Below are positions 9,715 through 17,612 of a DNA stretch of 64,000 nucleotides, piece by piece. Below the pieces are notes generated by a model that did no database searches, was not told the DNA's origin, and saw only the letters and a program-made list of their open reading frames with translations. The translations under genes were made by a program, and so were the position numbers. Position 1 is the first letter of the stretch. Every line of letters starts with the position of its first letter. Origin of the DNA: Caballeronia sp031450805 (GTDB lineage: Bacteria; Pseudomonadota; Gammaproteobacteria; Burkholderiales; Burkholderiaceae); the NCBI RefSeq assembly GCF_031450805.1, contig NZ_JARTVY010000001.1, positions 2,108,001-2,172,000 of the forward strand. Reading direction: 5' to 3'.

Positions 9715-9742
9715 GCCGATGTTGTCGCGCGACAACATCGGC
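9715..9742. repeat. Perfect 28-bp palindrome between trxA and rho
   Basis: The half-site is GCCGATGTTGTCGC, followed directly by its exact reverse complement. It lies 66 bp past the trxA stop and about 150 bp upstream of rho, both on the minus strand. No T-run follows on either strand, so it is not a standard terminator. It could be a termination or processing hairpin for trxA, or a binding site for a dimeric regulator. Confidence 0.6.
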
Positions 9743-9808
9743 CGGGGCGCGGTCTTCAGGGCTCCGCCGCCGCGATCGAGCGAGGCAGACTTCCGATGAC
9801 GACGCGTT

Positions 9809-10135
9809 TTACAGGTTGCTATCGAGGAATGCGGTGAGTTGCGACTTGGACAGCGCGCCGACCTTCTGCGCGGCGACCGCGCCGTTCTTGAACAGGATCA
9901 GTGTGGGGATGCCGCGCACGCCGAACTTGACCGGCGTCGACTGATGCTCGTCTACATTGATCTTCGCGATTTGCAGGCGATCGCCGTAATCCTTCGCGAC
10001 TTCGTCGAGGATCGGGGCAATCATCTTGCACGGACCACACCACTCGGCCCAGAAGTCGAGCAGGACAGGTTTATCCGACTTGACGACGTCCTGTTCGAAA
10101 GAAGCGTCGCTGATGTGCTTGATTGATTCGCTCAT
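9809..10135 (-). CDS. trxA: Thioredoxin
   Basis: This gene encodes a 108-residue cytosolic thioredoxin, which reduces disulfides in ribonucleotide reductase, methionine sulfoxide reductases and other clients and is itself recharged by thioredoxin reductase. The active-site motif WCGPC is at residues 32-36, in the context DFWAEWCGPCKMIAPILDEV. The cis-proline segment VRGIPTLILFKNG is present. The length equals that of E. coli TrxA. The gene precedes rho in the same orientation, the common proteobacterial trxA-rho arrangement, but the 246-bp gap and a perfect palindrome between them suggest separate expression control. A weak GAGG lies upstream of the ATG. Confidence 0.97.
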   Translation of the reverse strand: MSESIKHISDASFEQDVVKSDKPVLLDFWAEWCGPCKMIAPILDEVAKDYGDRLQIAKINVDEHQSTPVKFGVRGIPTLILFKNGAVAAQKVGALSKSQLTAFLDSNL

Positions 10136-10416
10136 TGTCTGAATACCTCAATTGATTCGAGGCCGCGTTGGAATGCTCGCCACGATACACCAAAACTGAA
10201 AAGGAATTTCGCCGCTCGAAGCCGCGAACTCCGCTCGCCGGACGTCGTGCAAAAGCGTGCAATTCGCCGGTCACGGATAAGTCATGTGTCATCTTAGCCT
10301 ACTTTGCTATCCGTTGCCGGTGCCCGATAGGGACAATCTGAGGCCGAAAGCACGCAGCGCAAGAGGGCGCCGATCGCAGGCTTCCGGGCCTCGCGCGGGG
10401 CGTGATATACTTCGAC

Positions 10417-10516
10417 GTGACGGGCCTCCTCGCATGGTGGCGCGGTCAACCTGGTCAGGTCGGGAACGAAGCAGCCACAGCCGTTTTCTACCAGTGCCGA
10501 GGGTCGGGCTCGTCAC
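10417..10516 (+). ncRNA. ffs: Signal recognition particle RNA, 4.5S small bacterial type
   Basis: This is a hairpin RNA of about 100 nt. The 5' end GTGACGGGCC pairs with the 3' end GGGCTCGTCAC. The apex carries the conserved Ffh-binding core GGTCAGGT...GAAGCAGCCAC, with a GGAA tetraloop and the asymmetric A-rich internal loop. With Ffh it targets nascent membrane proteins to FtsY. The tetraloop is closed by a G-C pair (GGGAAC) instead of the C-G pair of E. coli (CGGAAG), which keeps pairing. A TATACT -10 box ends 5 bases before the inferred 5' end. No Alu domain is present. It lies upstream of dnaX; ends are accurate to a few bases. Confidence 0.92.
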
Positions 10517-10700
10517 CTTCCGCTTTTCTTCTGCGCTTTTTCTGCGCTTCTCTTTCGCTGTATCTCCTTCGTCTTTGAGTCATTCCGGCACTGGCCGGTG
10601 CTTCTGACGCGCGTGTGTCGTTTGCATACTGCTGCCGCGAAAGCGGCCGTTCCGACGCCTGGCTTCGCCCGTCCGAGCGGCGTTTGCCATAAGTCGTTGC

Positions 10701-10709
10701 TGATACAAT
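10701..10709 (+). promoter_or_regulatory. Extended -10 promoter element of dnaX
   Basis: TGATACAAT fits the extended -10 pattern TGnTAnAAT. No clear -35 box is seen. Transcription would begin at about 10716, next to the dnaX ATG at 10717, and no Shine-Dalgarno sequence precedes that ATG. Confidence 0.5.
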
Positions 10710-10716
10710 TTCGCGC

Positions 10717-13119
10717 ATGACCTATCAAGTTCTCGCACGCAAATGGCGGCCGAAATCGTTCGAGTCGCTCGTCGGCCAGGAGCACGTCGTTCGGGCGCTC
10801 ACGCACGCGCTCGACGGCGGCCGTCTGCATCACGCTTATCTCTTCACGGGCACGCGCGGCGTCGGCAAGACCACGCTCTCGCGCATCTTCGCGAAGGCGC
10901 TCAACTGTGAAACCGGCGTGAGCTCGAAGCCGTGCGGCGTGTGCCGCGCGTGCCGGGAAATCGACGAGGGCCGGTTCGTCGACTATGTCGAAATGGATGC
11001 GGCGAGCAATCGCGGTGTCGATGAAATGGCCGCGTTGCTGGAGCGCGCCGTGTATGCGCCCGTCGATGCGCGTTTCAAGGTCTACATGATCGACGAAGTC
11101 CACATGCTGACGAACCACGCCTTCAACGCGATGCTGAAGACGCTGGAAGAACCGCCGCCGCATGTGAAATTCATTCTCGCGACCACCGATCCGCAGAAGA
11201 TTCCGGTGACGGTGCTCTCGCGTTGTCTGCAGTTCAATCTGAAGCAGATGCCGGCGGGGCATATCGTCTCGCACCTCGAGAACATCCTTCAGCAGGAACA
11301 GATCACGTACGAGCCGCAGGCGCTGCGGCTTTTGTCGCGCGCAGCCGACGGCAGCATGCGCGATGCGCTGTCGCTGACCGATCAGGCCATCGCGTATTCC
11401 GCGAACGAGGTCACCGAGGAAGCTGTGCGCGGCATGCTCGGCGCGCTCGATCAAAGCTATCTGATCCGCCTGATCGACGCGCTCGCCGCCAGCGATGGCG
11501 CAGGCGTCCTGACCATCGCGGATGAAATGGCGCTGCGCAGCCTGTCGTTTTCGACGGCGCTGCAGGATCTGGCGAGCCTGCTCCATCGAATCGCGTGGGC
11601 GCAGTTCGCGCCGTCGTCCGTGCTCGACGAGTGGCCCGAAGCCGCGGATATCCGCCGCTTCGCGGAGATGCTGTCCGCCGAGCAGGTTCAATTGTTCTAT
11701 CAGATTGCTACCGTGGGGCGCGGCGAACTCGGCCTTGCGCCCGACGAATACGCGGGCTTCACCATGACGCTCCTGCGCATGCTGGCGTTCGAGCCGGCGG
11801 GCGGGCCGGGCGGTGGCGTCGTCGCCGTCAACGCGCCGCAAGCGACGAAGGCGCCGCGCAGCGCCGCGCTTGCCGGCGCAATGGCCGAACGTGCGGTCGT
11901 GCCTCTGCCCGTGTCGGCGAAGGCGGCGGAAGCTGCGCCGGTCGAGACATCGGCGAACGGTTCGCCGCAGCCAAAGCGCGGGGACGTTGCGGAAACTCGT
12001 GTATCACAGCCGGCGACTGGCATCACGTCGACGCGTTCGGACGAGCCGACTGCGAGCAGCGCAGAGAATCCCGCGGCTTTGCGCGCAACGAGCGACGCGA
12101 AAGCCAGTGACGCACCGCCGGTCGTGGTAACGCGAACGATCGAGCCGAATGAACCGGCAGACGCGCCGCCCGCCGCGACCGCGCCGATTCGCGCAGCAGC
12201 CCGTCAGGCGGCCGATGATGCCGTGAGTCAACCACAGGACGCATCGCAAGCCGATGCAGCGAAGCGCCCTGGCGGCGGAGCCAGCGCGGCGCTTGAAGTG
12301 CTGCGCAGCGCGGGCATGCGCTTGTCTTCGGATCGCGGAGCGCGGGGGGCATCGGCGGCTGCGGCGAATGGATCGGCTGCACCGAAGCCTGCCGCACCGA
12401 AGCCCGCCGTCCAGGTCCAGCCGCCCGTGCCGCGCCGGCCCGCGCCTGCGCCCGCCGCCGCTGCCCCCGAACCGAAGGCGAAGCCCGCGGCGAAAGTCAT
12501 CCCGCCGTGGGAGGACATGCCGCCGGACGACTATCCGCCGGCATCGTCGCAAGACGAGTATTTCATGCCGCCCGATGACGGTTTTATGCCCGCGTTCGAC
12601 AGCGGCCCCGACGACATGCGTTTCGCCGGCGAGCCCGCATCCGCATCCGCGCCCGCGCCGAAGGTCGATACGACGCCGCTGCCGCCCGCCGTCCCGCTCG
12701 ATGCGCTCGGCGTCGCGGTCGAATGGGCGGTGCTCGCGGCCGATTTGCCGCTCAAGGGCGTTGCGTATCAGCTCGCGTTCAATAGCGAACTGACCGCCTG
12801 CGACGCGAATTCCGTCACGCTCAAAGTCGCCGTACAGATGTACTCGGACGCCTCGCACGTCGCGAAGCTGAAGGCCGCGCTCGCGGAAAAGCTCGGGCGC
12901 GCAGTCGAAGTCAACGTCGATGTCGGCCCGGTGCGCCGCACCGCCGCCGCGCTCGATGCCGTCGAACGTGCACGACGCCAGCAGGAGGCCGAGCAGGAAA
13001 TCCAGCGCGACCCGTTCGTGCAGTCGCTGATCCGCGATTTCGGCGCGAGCATCGTTCAGGGTTCCATCCGGCCGCTCGCATCGGACGCATCCGCACAGCA
13101 GGCGCCGCGCGCACAGTAA
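10717..13119 (+). CDS. dnaX: DNA polymerase III subunits gamma/tau
   Basis: This 800-residue clamp-loader subunit of the replicative polymerase opens the beta sliding clamp together with delta and delta-prime. The N-terminal AAA+ module begins MTYQVLARKWRPKSFESLVG. It has Walker A GTRGVGKT at 45-52, four zinc-binding cysteines (C64, C73, C76, C79), Walker B YMIDEVHML and the SRC sensor. Domain III ends near residue 365. A Pro/Ala-rich linker of roughly 280 residues follows, then a C-terminal tau domain (from about LDALGVAVEWAVLA) that binds the polymerase core. I saw no A-AAA-AAG slippery heptamer, so a short gamma form by E. coli-type frameshifting is not evident. It heads a likely dnaX-ybaB-recR operon. 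Confidence 0.97.
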   Translation: MTYQVLARKWRPKSFESLVGQEHVVRALTHALDGGRLHHAYLFTGTRGVGKTTLSRIFAKALNCETGVSSKPCGVCRACREIDEGRFVDYVEMDAASNRGVDEMAALLERAVYAPVDARFKVYMIDEVHMLTNHAFNAMLKTLEEPPPHVKFILATTDPQKIPVTVLSRCLQFNLKQMPAGHIVSHLENILQQEQITYEPQALRLLSRAADGSMRDALSLTDQAIAYSANEVTEEAVRGMLGALDQSYLIRLIDALAASDGAGVLTIADEMALRSLSFSTALQDLASLLHRIAWAQFAPSSVLDEWPEAADIRRFAEMLSAEQVQLFYQIATVGRGELGLAPDEYAGFTMTLLRMLAFEPAGGPGGGVVAVNAPQATKAPRSAALAGAMAERAVVPLPVSAKAAEAAPVETSANGSPQPKRGDVAETRVSQPATGITSTRSDEPTASSAENPAALRATSDAKASDAPPVVVTRTIEPNEPADAPPAATAPIRAAARQAADDAVSQPQDASQADAAKRPGGGASAALEVLRSAGMRLSSDRGARGASAAAANGSAAPKPAAPKPAVQVQPPVPRRPAPAPAAAAPEPKAKPAAKVIPPWEDMPPDDYPPASSQDEYFMPPDDGFMPAFDSGPDDMRFAGEPASASAPAPKVDTTPLPPAVPLDALGVAVEWAVLAADLPLKGVAYQLAFNSELTACDANSVTLKVAVQMYSDASHVAKLKAALAEKLGRAVEVNVDVGPVRRTAAALDAVERARRQQEAEQEIQRDPFVQSLIRDFGASIVQGSIRPLASDASAQQAPRAQ

Positions 13120-13229
13120 GATAGGCCGCATTCGCGGCATCGCCATTTTTCGCGCGCCGTTGCAGTCGTTGCACGCGCGGCGCGCTCGTCGCCATCCGCC
13201 ATATCCGCTTTCCAGTAAGGAGCCGAACC

Positions 13230-13556
13230 ATGATGAAGAACCAACTCGCCGGGCTGATGAAACAAGCTCAGCAGATGCAGGAAAACATGAAGAAGATGCA
13301 GGACCAGCTCGCGCTGATCGAGGTCGAAGGCCAGTCCGGCGCGGGCCTCGTGAAGGTGACGATGACCTGCAAGAACGACGTCAAGCGCGTGTCGATCGAC
13401 CCGAGCCTGCTCGCCGACGACAAGGACATGCTCGAAGATCTCGTCGCCGCAGCCTTCAACGACGCGGTACGCAAGGCCGAAGCCACCACGCAGGAAAAGA
13501 TGAGCGGCATGACGGCCGGCATGCCGATGCCGCCCGGCTTCAAGCTGCCGTTCTAA
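13230..13556 (+). CDS. ybaB: YbaB/EbfC family nucleoid-associated protein
   Basis: This gene encodes a 108-residue small DNA-binding protein that forms dimers and is found between dnaX and recR across bacteria. The N-terminal half is Met/Gln/Lys-rich helical (MKQAQQMQENMKKMQDQLA), followed by the family core (VEGQSGAGLVKVTMTCKNDV) and a C-terminal PMPPGFKLPF tail. A good ribosome site (AAGGAG) stands 10 bases before the ATG; an overlapping second ATG is one codon later. Family members bind DNA without strong sequence preference and are linked with recombination repair. Its position suggests co-transcription with dnaX and recR. Confidence 0.95.
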   Translation: MMKNQLAGLMKQAQQMQENMKKMQDQLALIEVEGQSGAGLVKVTMTCKNDVKRVSIDPSLLADDKDMLEDLVAAAFNDAVRKAEATTQEKMSGMTAGMPMPPGFKLPF

Positions 13557-13593
13557 ATCCGCGCGCCCCGCGCGGGGCGCGTCATGAGGACAC

Positions 13594-14190
13594 ATGAAAC
13601 AACCTTCCGCTTTGTCGGCGCTCGTGGAGGCGCTGCGCGCGCTGCCCGGCGTCGGTCCCAAGTCGGCGCAGCGCATGGCGTATCACCTGATGCAGCACGA
13701 CCGCGCCGGCGCCGAAAAGCTCGGGCAGTCGCTCTTGTTCGCGACCGAGCATCTGCGGCACTGCGAGAAGTGCAACACCTTCACCGAGGCGGCCGTGTGC
13801 GAAGTCTGTCTCGATGAAGAGCGCGATCCGGCGATGCTGTGCGTCGTCGAGACGCCCGCCGACCAGATCATGCTCGAACAGACGCTCACCTATCGCGGGC
13901 TTTATTTCGTGCTGATGGGCAGGCTCAGTCCGCTCGACGGCATCGGGCCGAAGGAGATTCACTTCGACCGGCTCATCAACCGCGCGCTCGACGGCGTCGT
14001 GCAGGAAGTGGTGCTCGCCACCAACTTCACCAACGAAGGCGAAGCCACCGCGCACTACCTCGCGCAGACGCTGAAGTCGAAAGGGCTCAGGGTGACGCGG
14101 CTCGCGCGCGGCGTGCCGGTCGGCGGCGAACTCGAATATGTCGATGCCGGCACCATCGCGCGGGCGATGATCGACCGGCGCTCCGTCTAA
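13594..14190 (+). CDS. recR: Recombination mediator RecR
   Basis: This 198-residue protein of the RecFOR pathway helps load RecA onto gapped single-stranded DNA. The N-terminal helix-hairpin-helix is visible as ALPGVGPKSAQRMAYHLM. The C4 zinc finger is at CEKCNTF...CEVC (C57, C60 and a second pair about 12 residues later). A Toprim domain follows with VVETPADQIMLEQT and GRLSPLDGIGP, and a C-terminal Walker-like segment contains RLARGVPVGGELEYVD. The length is standard (about 200). The gene follows ybaB by 37 bp, the classical arrangement, and needs no promoter of its own. Confidence 0.97.
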   Translation: MKQPSALSALVEALRALPGVGPKSAQRMAYHLMQHDRAGAEKLGQSLLFATEHLRHCEKCNTFTEAAVCEVCLDEERDPAMLCVVETPADQIMLEQTLTYRGLYFVLMGRLSPLDGIGPKEIHFDRLINRALDGVVQEVVLATNFTNEGEATAHYLAQTLKSKGLRVTRLARGVPVGGELEYVDAGTIARAMIDRRSV

Positions 14191-14209
14191 CTCAGCAAAC
14201 CAACACGTC

Positions 14210-14422
14210 ATGACCGAAAACGAAGCACTCGCGATTGCGACGCACCGGCATTACAAGGGTGGGCTCTATCGCGTGATCGGCGTTGCGCGGCATTCCGAAA
14301 CCGAAGAAGAGATGACGGTCTACGAACATCTCTGGCCGCACGAGCGCGGCATGTGGGTGCGTCCCGCAGCGATGTTCAACGATACCCTCGCCGACGGCAC
14401 GCCGCGCTTTACGCCGCTCTGA
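14210..14422 (+). CDS. DUF1653 domain protein
   Basis: This 70-residue cytosolic protein consists almost wholly of a DUF1653 domain: HYKGGLYRVIGVARHSETEE, then MTVYEHLWPHERGMWVRP and MFNDTL. Such proteins are small beta-barrel-like folds of unknown biochemical role, found alone or fused to other domains. It starts 19 bp after recR on the same strand and probably shares its transcript. A clear AAGGAG precedes the next gene, not this one; the ATG here has only weak ribosome-site support. No function is proposed. Confidence 0.85.
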   Translation: MTENEALAIATHRHYKGGLYRVIGVARHSETEEEMTVYEHLWPHERGMWVRPAAMFNDTLADGTPRFTPL

Positions 14423-14459
14423 AGCGGGACAGCAAAGCCCATAAGAAAAGGAGACGAGA

Positions 14460-15665
14460 ATGACCGCATCGACCGGGCCGCTCGCCGGCGTCAAAGTGCT
14501 CGAACTCGGCACGCTCATCGCCGGCCCGTTCGCCGCGCGCTTCATGGGCGAGTTCGGCGCGGATGTCATCAAGATCGAAGATCCGAACGGCGGCGATCCG
14601 CTGCGCAAGTGGCGCAAGCTGTATCCCGAAGTGGGCGGCACGTCGCTGTGGTGGGCGGTGCAGGCGCGCAACAAGAAGTCGGTGACGGTCAATTTCAAGG
14701 CGGAAGAGGGCAAGGAAATCGTGCGGCGGCTCGCGAAGGAAGCGGATATCGTCGTCGAGAATTTTCGTCCGGGCCTGCTCGAGAAGCTTGGTCTCGGCTA
14801 CGAAACCTTGTCCGCCGAAAACCCTGGCCTCGTGATGGTGCGGCTTTCGGGCTACGGGCAGACCGGGCCGTATCGCGATCGGCCGGGCTTCGGCGCGATC
14901 GCCGAATCGATGGGCGGCCTGCGTCACATCACCGGCTATCCGGATTTGCCGCCGCCGCGCATCGGCATCTCGATCGGCGATTCGATCGCGGCGCTGCATG
15001 GCGTGATCGGTGCGCTGATGGCGCTGCATCATCGGCAGGTGAACGGCGGCAAGGGGCAGGTGGTCGACGTCGCGCTGTACGAAGCCGTCTTCAACATGAT
15101 GGAGAGCGTCGTGCCCGAGTACGGCGTCTACGGCCTCGTGCGCGAACGCACCGGCGCGTCGCTGCCGGGCATCGTGCCTTCGAATACGTATCCTTGCAGC
15201 GATGGAAGCATCGTGATCGGCGGCAACAGCGACCCGATTTTCAAGCGCCTGATGACGGCAATCGATCGCCCCGATCTCGCCGACGATCCCGCGCTCGCCT
15301 CGAACGATGGCCGCGTGCCGCGCACGCAGGAAATCGACGACGCCATCGCCGCGTGGCTCGCGACGCGCAGCATCGACGAGGCGCTCGCCGTGCTCAATGC
15401 CGCCGATGTGCCGGCAGGGCGCATCTACAGCGTCGCGGACATGTTCACCGATCCGCAATATCTGGCGCGTCAGATGCTGCAACGCTTTCCGTGGCAGGAC
15501 GGCCGCGAGATCACGCTGCCGAACGTCACGCCGAAGCTCTCTGACACGCCCGGCGAGACGCGCTGGCTCGGACCCCGACTCGGTGAACACACCGATGAAG
15601 TGCTTCAAACGCTCGGGTATCATCCTGACGATATTGCGCGGCTGAGAGCGGCCAGGGTTATCTAG
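14460..15665 (+). CDS. CaiB/BaiF family CoA-transferase
   Basis: This 401-residue class III CoA-transferase moves CoA between carboxylic acids through an aspartyl-CoA thioester. The family N-terminus is clear (LAGVKVLELGTLIAGPFAAR). The CoA-binding part contains FGADVIKIEDPNGGDPLR and NKKSVTVNFKAEEG. The catalytic aspartate is Asp174 in ISIGDSIAALHG, equivalent to the GDS motif of formyl-CoA transferase. The start has AAAAGGAGACGAGA in front, an excellent ribosome site. It leads a block with a complete substrate-binding protein/ATPase/permease transporter on the same strand (73 bp to the next gene). It may therefore activate the imported acid; the actual substrate cannot be deduced. Confidence 0.88.
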   Translation: MTASTGPLAGVKVLELGTLIAGPFAARFMGEFGADVIKIEDPNGGDPLRKWRKLYPEVGGTSLWWAVQARNKKSVTVNFKAEEGKEIVRRLAKEADIVVENFRPGLLEKLGLGYETLSAENPGLVMVRLSGYGQTGPYRDRPGFGAIAESMGGLRHITGYPDLPPPRIGISIGDSIAALHGVIGALMALHHRQVNGGKGQVVDVALYEAVFNMMESVVPEYGVYGLVRERTGASLPGIVPSNTYPCSDGSIVIGGNSDPIFKRLMTAIDRPDLADDPALASNDGRVPRTQEIDDAIAAWLATRSIDEALAVLNAADVPAGRIYSVADMFTDPQYLARQMLQRFPWQDGREITLPNVTPKLSDTPGETRWLGPRLGEHTDEVLQTLGYHPDDIARLRAARVI

Positions 15666-15737
15666 GCCAGGCTCCGCCGCGACAACGACAAAGAACATGC
15701 AGCGCGCCATGTTGCATGAGACAGGAGACGAACAACG

Positions 15738-16775
15738 ATGAAACGAAGGACGTTCATCGCGAGCGGCGCAATGCTCGCGGGTAGTGCACTGTCGGGCATG
15801 CCGCTCGCATTGGCTCAGGGCAAGCCCGAGCAGACGAAGGTGTCGATCGCGGTCGGCGGCAAGAATCTTTTCTACTACCTGCCGCTCACCATCGCGGAGC
15901 GCCGCAACTACTTCAAGGACGAAGGGCTCGACGTCGAGATCGCGGACTTCGCGGGCGGCGCGAAGGCGTTGCAGGCGGCGGTCGGCGGCAGCGCCGATGT
16001 CGTATCGGGCGCATTCGAACACACGCTGCTGCTGCAGGCGAAGAATCAGTACTTTCGCGAATTCGTGCTGCAAGGACGCGCGCCGCAGATCGTGCTCGCC
16101 GTATCGAAGAAGACGATGCCGAACTACAAGTCGGTCGCCGATCTGAAAGGCAAGAAGATCGGCGTCACGGCGCCGGGTTCGTCGACGGCCATCATGGCGA
16201 GCTTCGTCCTCGCGAAGGCGGGGCTCAAGGCGAGCGACGTGTCGTTCATCGGCGTGGGCGCGGGAGCGGGCGCGATCGCCGCGCTGCAATCCGGCCAGAT
16301 CGATGCAATCGCCAATCTCGATCCCGTGATGACCAAGCTCGATCGCGCGGGCGAGATCCGCATCGTCTCCGATACCCGCACGCTCGCGGATACGAAGACG
16401 GTCTTCGGCGGCAACATGCCGGCGGGGTGTCTCTATGCTTCGCAGAGCTTCATCAACAAGAATCCGAACACGACGCAGGCGCTGACCAATGCGATGGTCC
16501 GCGCGCTGAAGTGGCTGCAGACGGCCTCGGGCAAGGAACTGATCGCGACTGTGCCGGAAGGTTATCTGCTCGGCGATCGCGCGCTGTACCTCGATTCGTG
16601 GCAGCACGTGAAAGAAGCGCTGTCGCCGGACGGACTGATGCCCGAAGACGGCCCGGCGACATCGCTGAAGACGCTGCAGGCATTCGACGAAACGGTGAAA
16701 GGCAAGCCGATCGACGTGTCGAAGACGTGGACCAACGACTTCGTGAAGAAGGCGCTCGCGACCGTCAAGGCGTGA
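15738..16775 (+). CDS. ABC transporter substrate-binding protein, SsuA/TauA/NMT1 type
   Basis: This 345-residue periplasmic receptor belongs to the nitrate/sulfonate/taurine family. The signal peptide (residues 1-26) has an RR pair near its start and ends SGMPLALAQG. The mature part begins with KVSIAVGGKNLFYYLPLTIA, and shows the family feature of a region near EGLDVEIADFAGGAKALQA followed by GSADVVSGAFEH, where ligand contacts usually lie. KGKKIGVTAPGSSTAIMASF marks the second lobe. The gene is followed 3 bp later by the ATPase and then the permease, so it forms one importer. Family members carry sulfonates, nitrate, riboflavin or pyrimidine precursors; the ligand here is not predictable and no riboswitch is visible upstream. 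Confidence 0.9.
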   Translation: MKRRTFIASGAMLAGSALSGMPLALAQGKPEQTKVSIAVGGKNLFYYLPLTIAERRNYFKDEGLDVEIADFAGGAKALQAAVGGSADVVSGAFEHTLLLQAKNQYFREFVLQGRAPQIVLAVSKKTMPNYKSVADLKGKKIGVTAPGSSTAIMASFVLAKAGLKASDVSFIGVGAGAGAIAALQSGQIDAIANLDPVMTKLDRAGEIRIVSDTRTLADTKTVFGGNMPAGCLYASQSFINKNPNTTQALTNAMVRALKWLQTASGKELIATVPEGYLLGDRALYLDSWQHVKEALSPDGLMPEDGPATSLKTLQAFDETVKGKPIDVSKTWTNDFVKKALATVKA

Positions 16776-16778
16776 GCG

Positions 16779-17612
16779 ATGAGCACACTTTCGACACACG
16801 CGCTCGCGCTGGAAGACGTCACATGCACGTTCGCTGCGCGCGAGAGCCGCAGTGACCGTTATACCGCCGTTCGGAATACGAACCTTTACATTGCTCCCGG
16901 CGAATTCGTATCGGTCGTCGGCCCGACGGGCTGCGGCAAGTCCACGTTGCTGAACGTATCGGCGGGACTGTTGCAGCCGTCGTCGGGCGCGGTGAGCGTG
17001 TTCGGCGAGCCGCTCAGGGGCATCAACCGGCGCGCGGGCTACATGTTCCAGGCCGATGCGCTGATGCCCTGGCGTTCAGCGCTCGACAACGTCACCGCCG
17101 GCCTCGCATTCCGTGGCATGACGAAGGACGAAGCCGGCGCGCGCGGCGAGGAATGGCTCAAGCGTGTGGGCCTGGGCGGTTTCGGCGACCGCTATCCGCA
17201 TCAACTGTCGGGCGGCATGAGAAAGCGCGTCGCAATGGCGCAAACGCTCATTCTCGATCCCGACATCATCCTGATGGACGAGCCGTTTTCCGCGCTCGAC
17301 ATCCAGACGCGCCAGTTGATGGAGAACGAACTGCTCGATCTATGGGCCGCGAAACGCAAGGCGGTGCTTTTCATCACGCACGATCTGGACGAAGCCATTT
17401 CGATGTCCGATCGCGTCGTGGTGCTGTCGGCGGGGCCGGGGACGCATCCGATCGGCGAGTTCGCCATCGACTTGCCGCGTCCGCGCGATGTCGCGGAGAT
17501 CCGCTCGCATCCGCGTTTCGTCGAACTGCACGCGCAAATCTGGGGTGTGCTGCGCGAGGAAGTGCTCAAGGGTTATCAGCAGCAGTTGAAACGGAACGAT
17601 CATGTGGAATAG
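16779..17612 (+). CDS. ABC transporter ATP-binding protein, SsuB/TauB type
   Basis: This 277-residue ATPase powers the importer encoded by its neighbours. Walker A is GPTGCGKST (about residues 48-56), the Q-loop GYMFQADALMPWR, the signature LSGGMRKR, Walker B IILMDEPFSALD, and the switch histidine FITHDLDEA. All elements are intact. A C-terminal extension of about 50 residues follows, as in TauB/SsuB. The gene begins 3 bp after the receptor gene and overlaps the permease gene by 11 bp, a sign of translational coupling. Confidence 0.93.
   Translation: MSTLSTHALALEDVTCTFAARESRSDRYTAVRNTNLYIAPGEFVSVVGPTGCGKSTLLNVSAGLLQPSSGAVSVFGEPLRGINRRAGYMFQADALMPWRSALDNVTAGLAFRGMTKDEAGARGEEWLKRVGLGGFGDRYPHQLSGGMRKRVAMAQTLILDPDIILMDEPFSALDIQTRQLMENELLDLWAAKRKAVLFITHDLDEAISMSDRVVVLSAGPGTHPIGEFAIDLPRPRDVAEIRSHPRFVELHAQIWGVLREEVLKGYQQQLKRNDHVE

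Noticed and set aside
10717..13119. Programmed -1 frameshift for a short gamma form of dnaX
   Set aside because: No A-AAA-AAG-type heptamer was seen in the reading frame.
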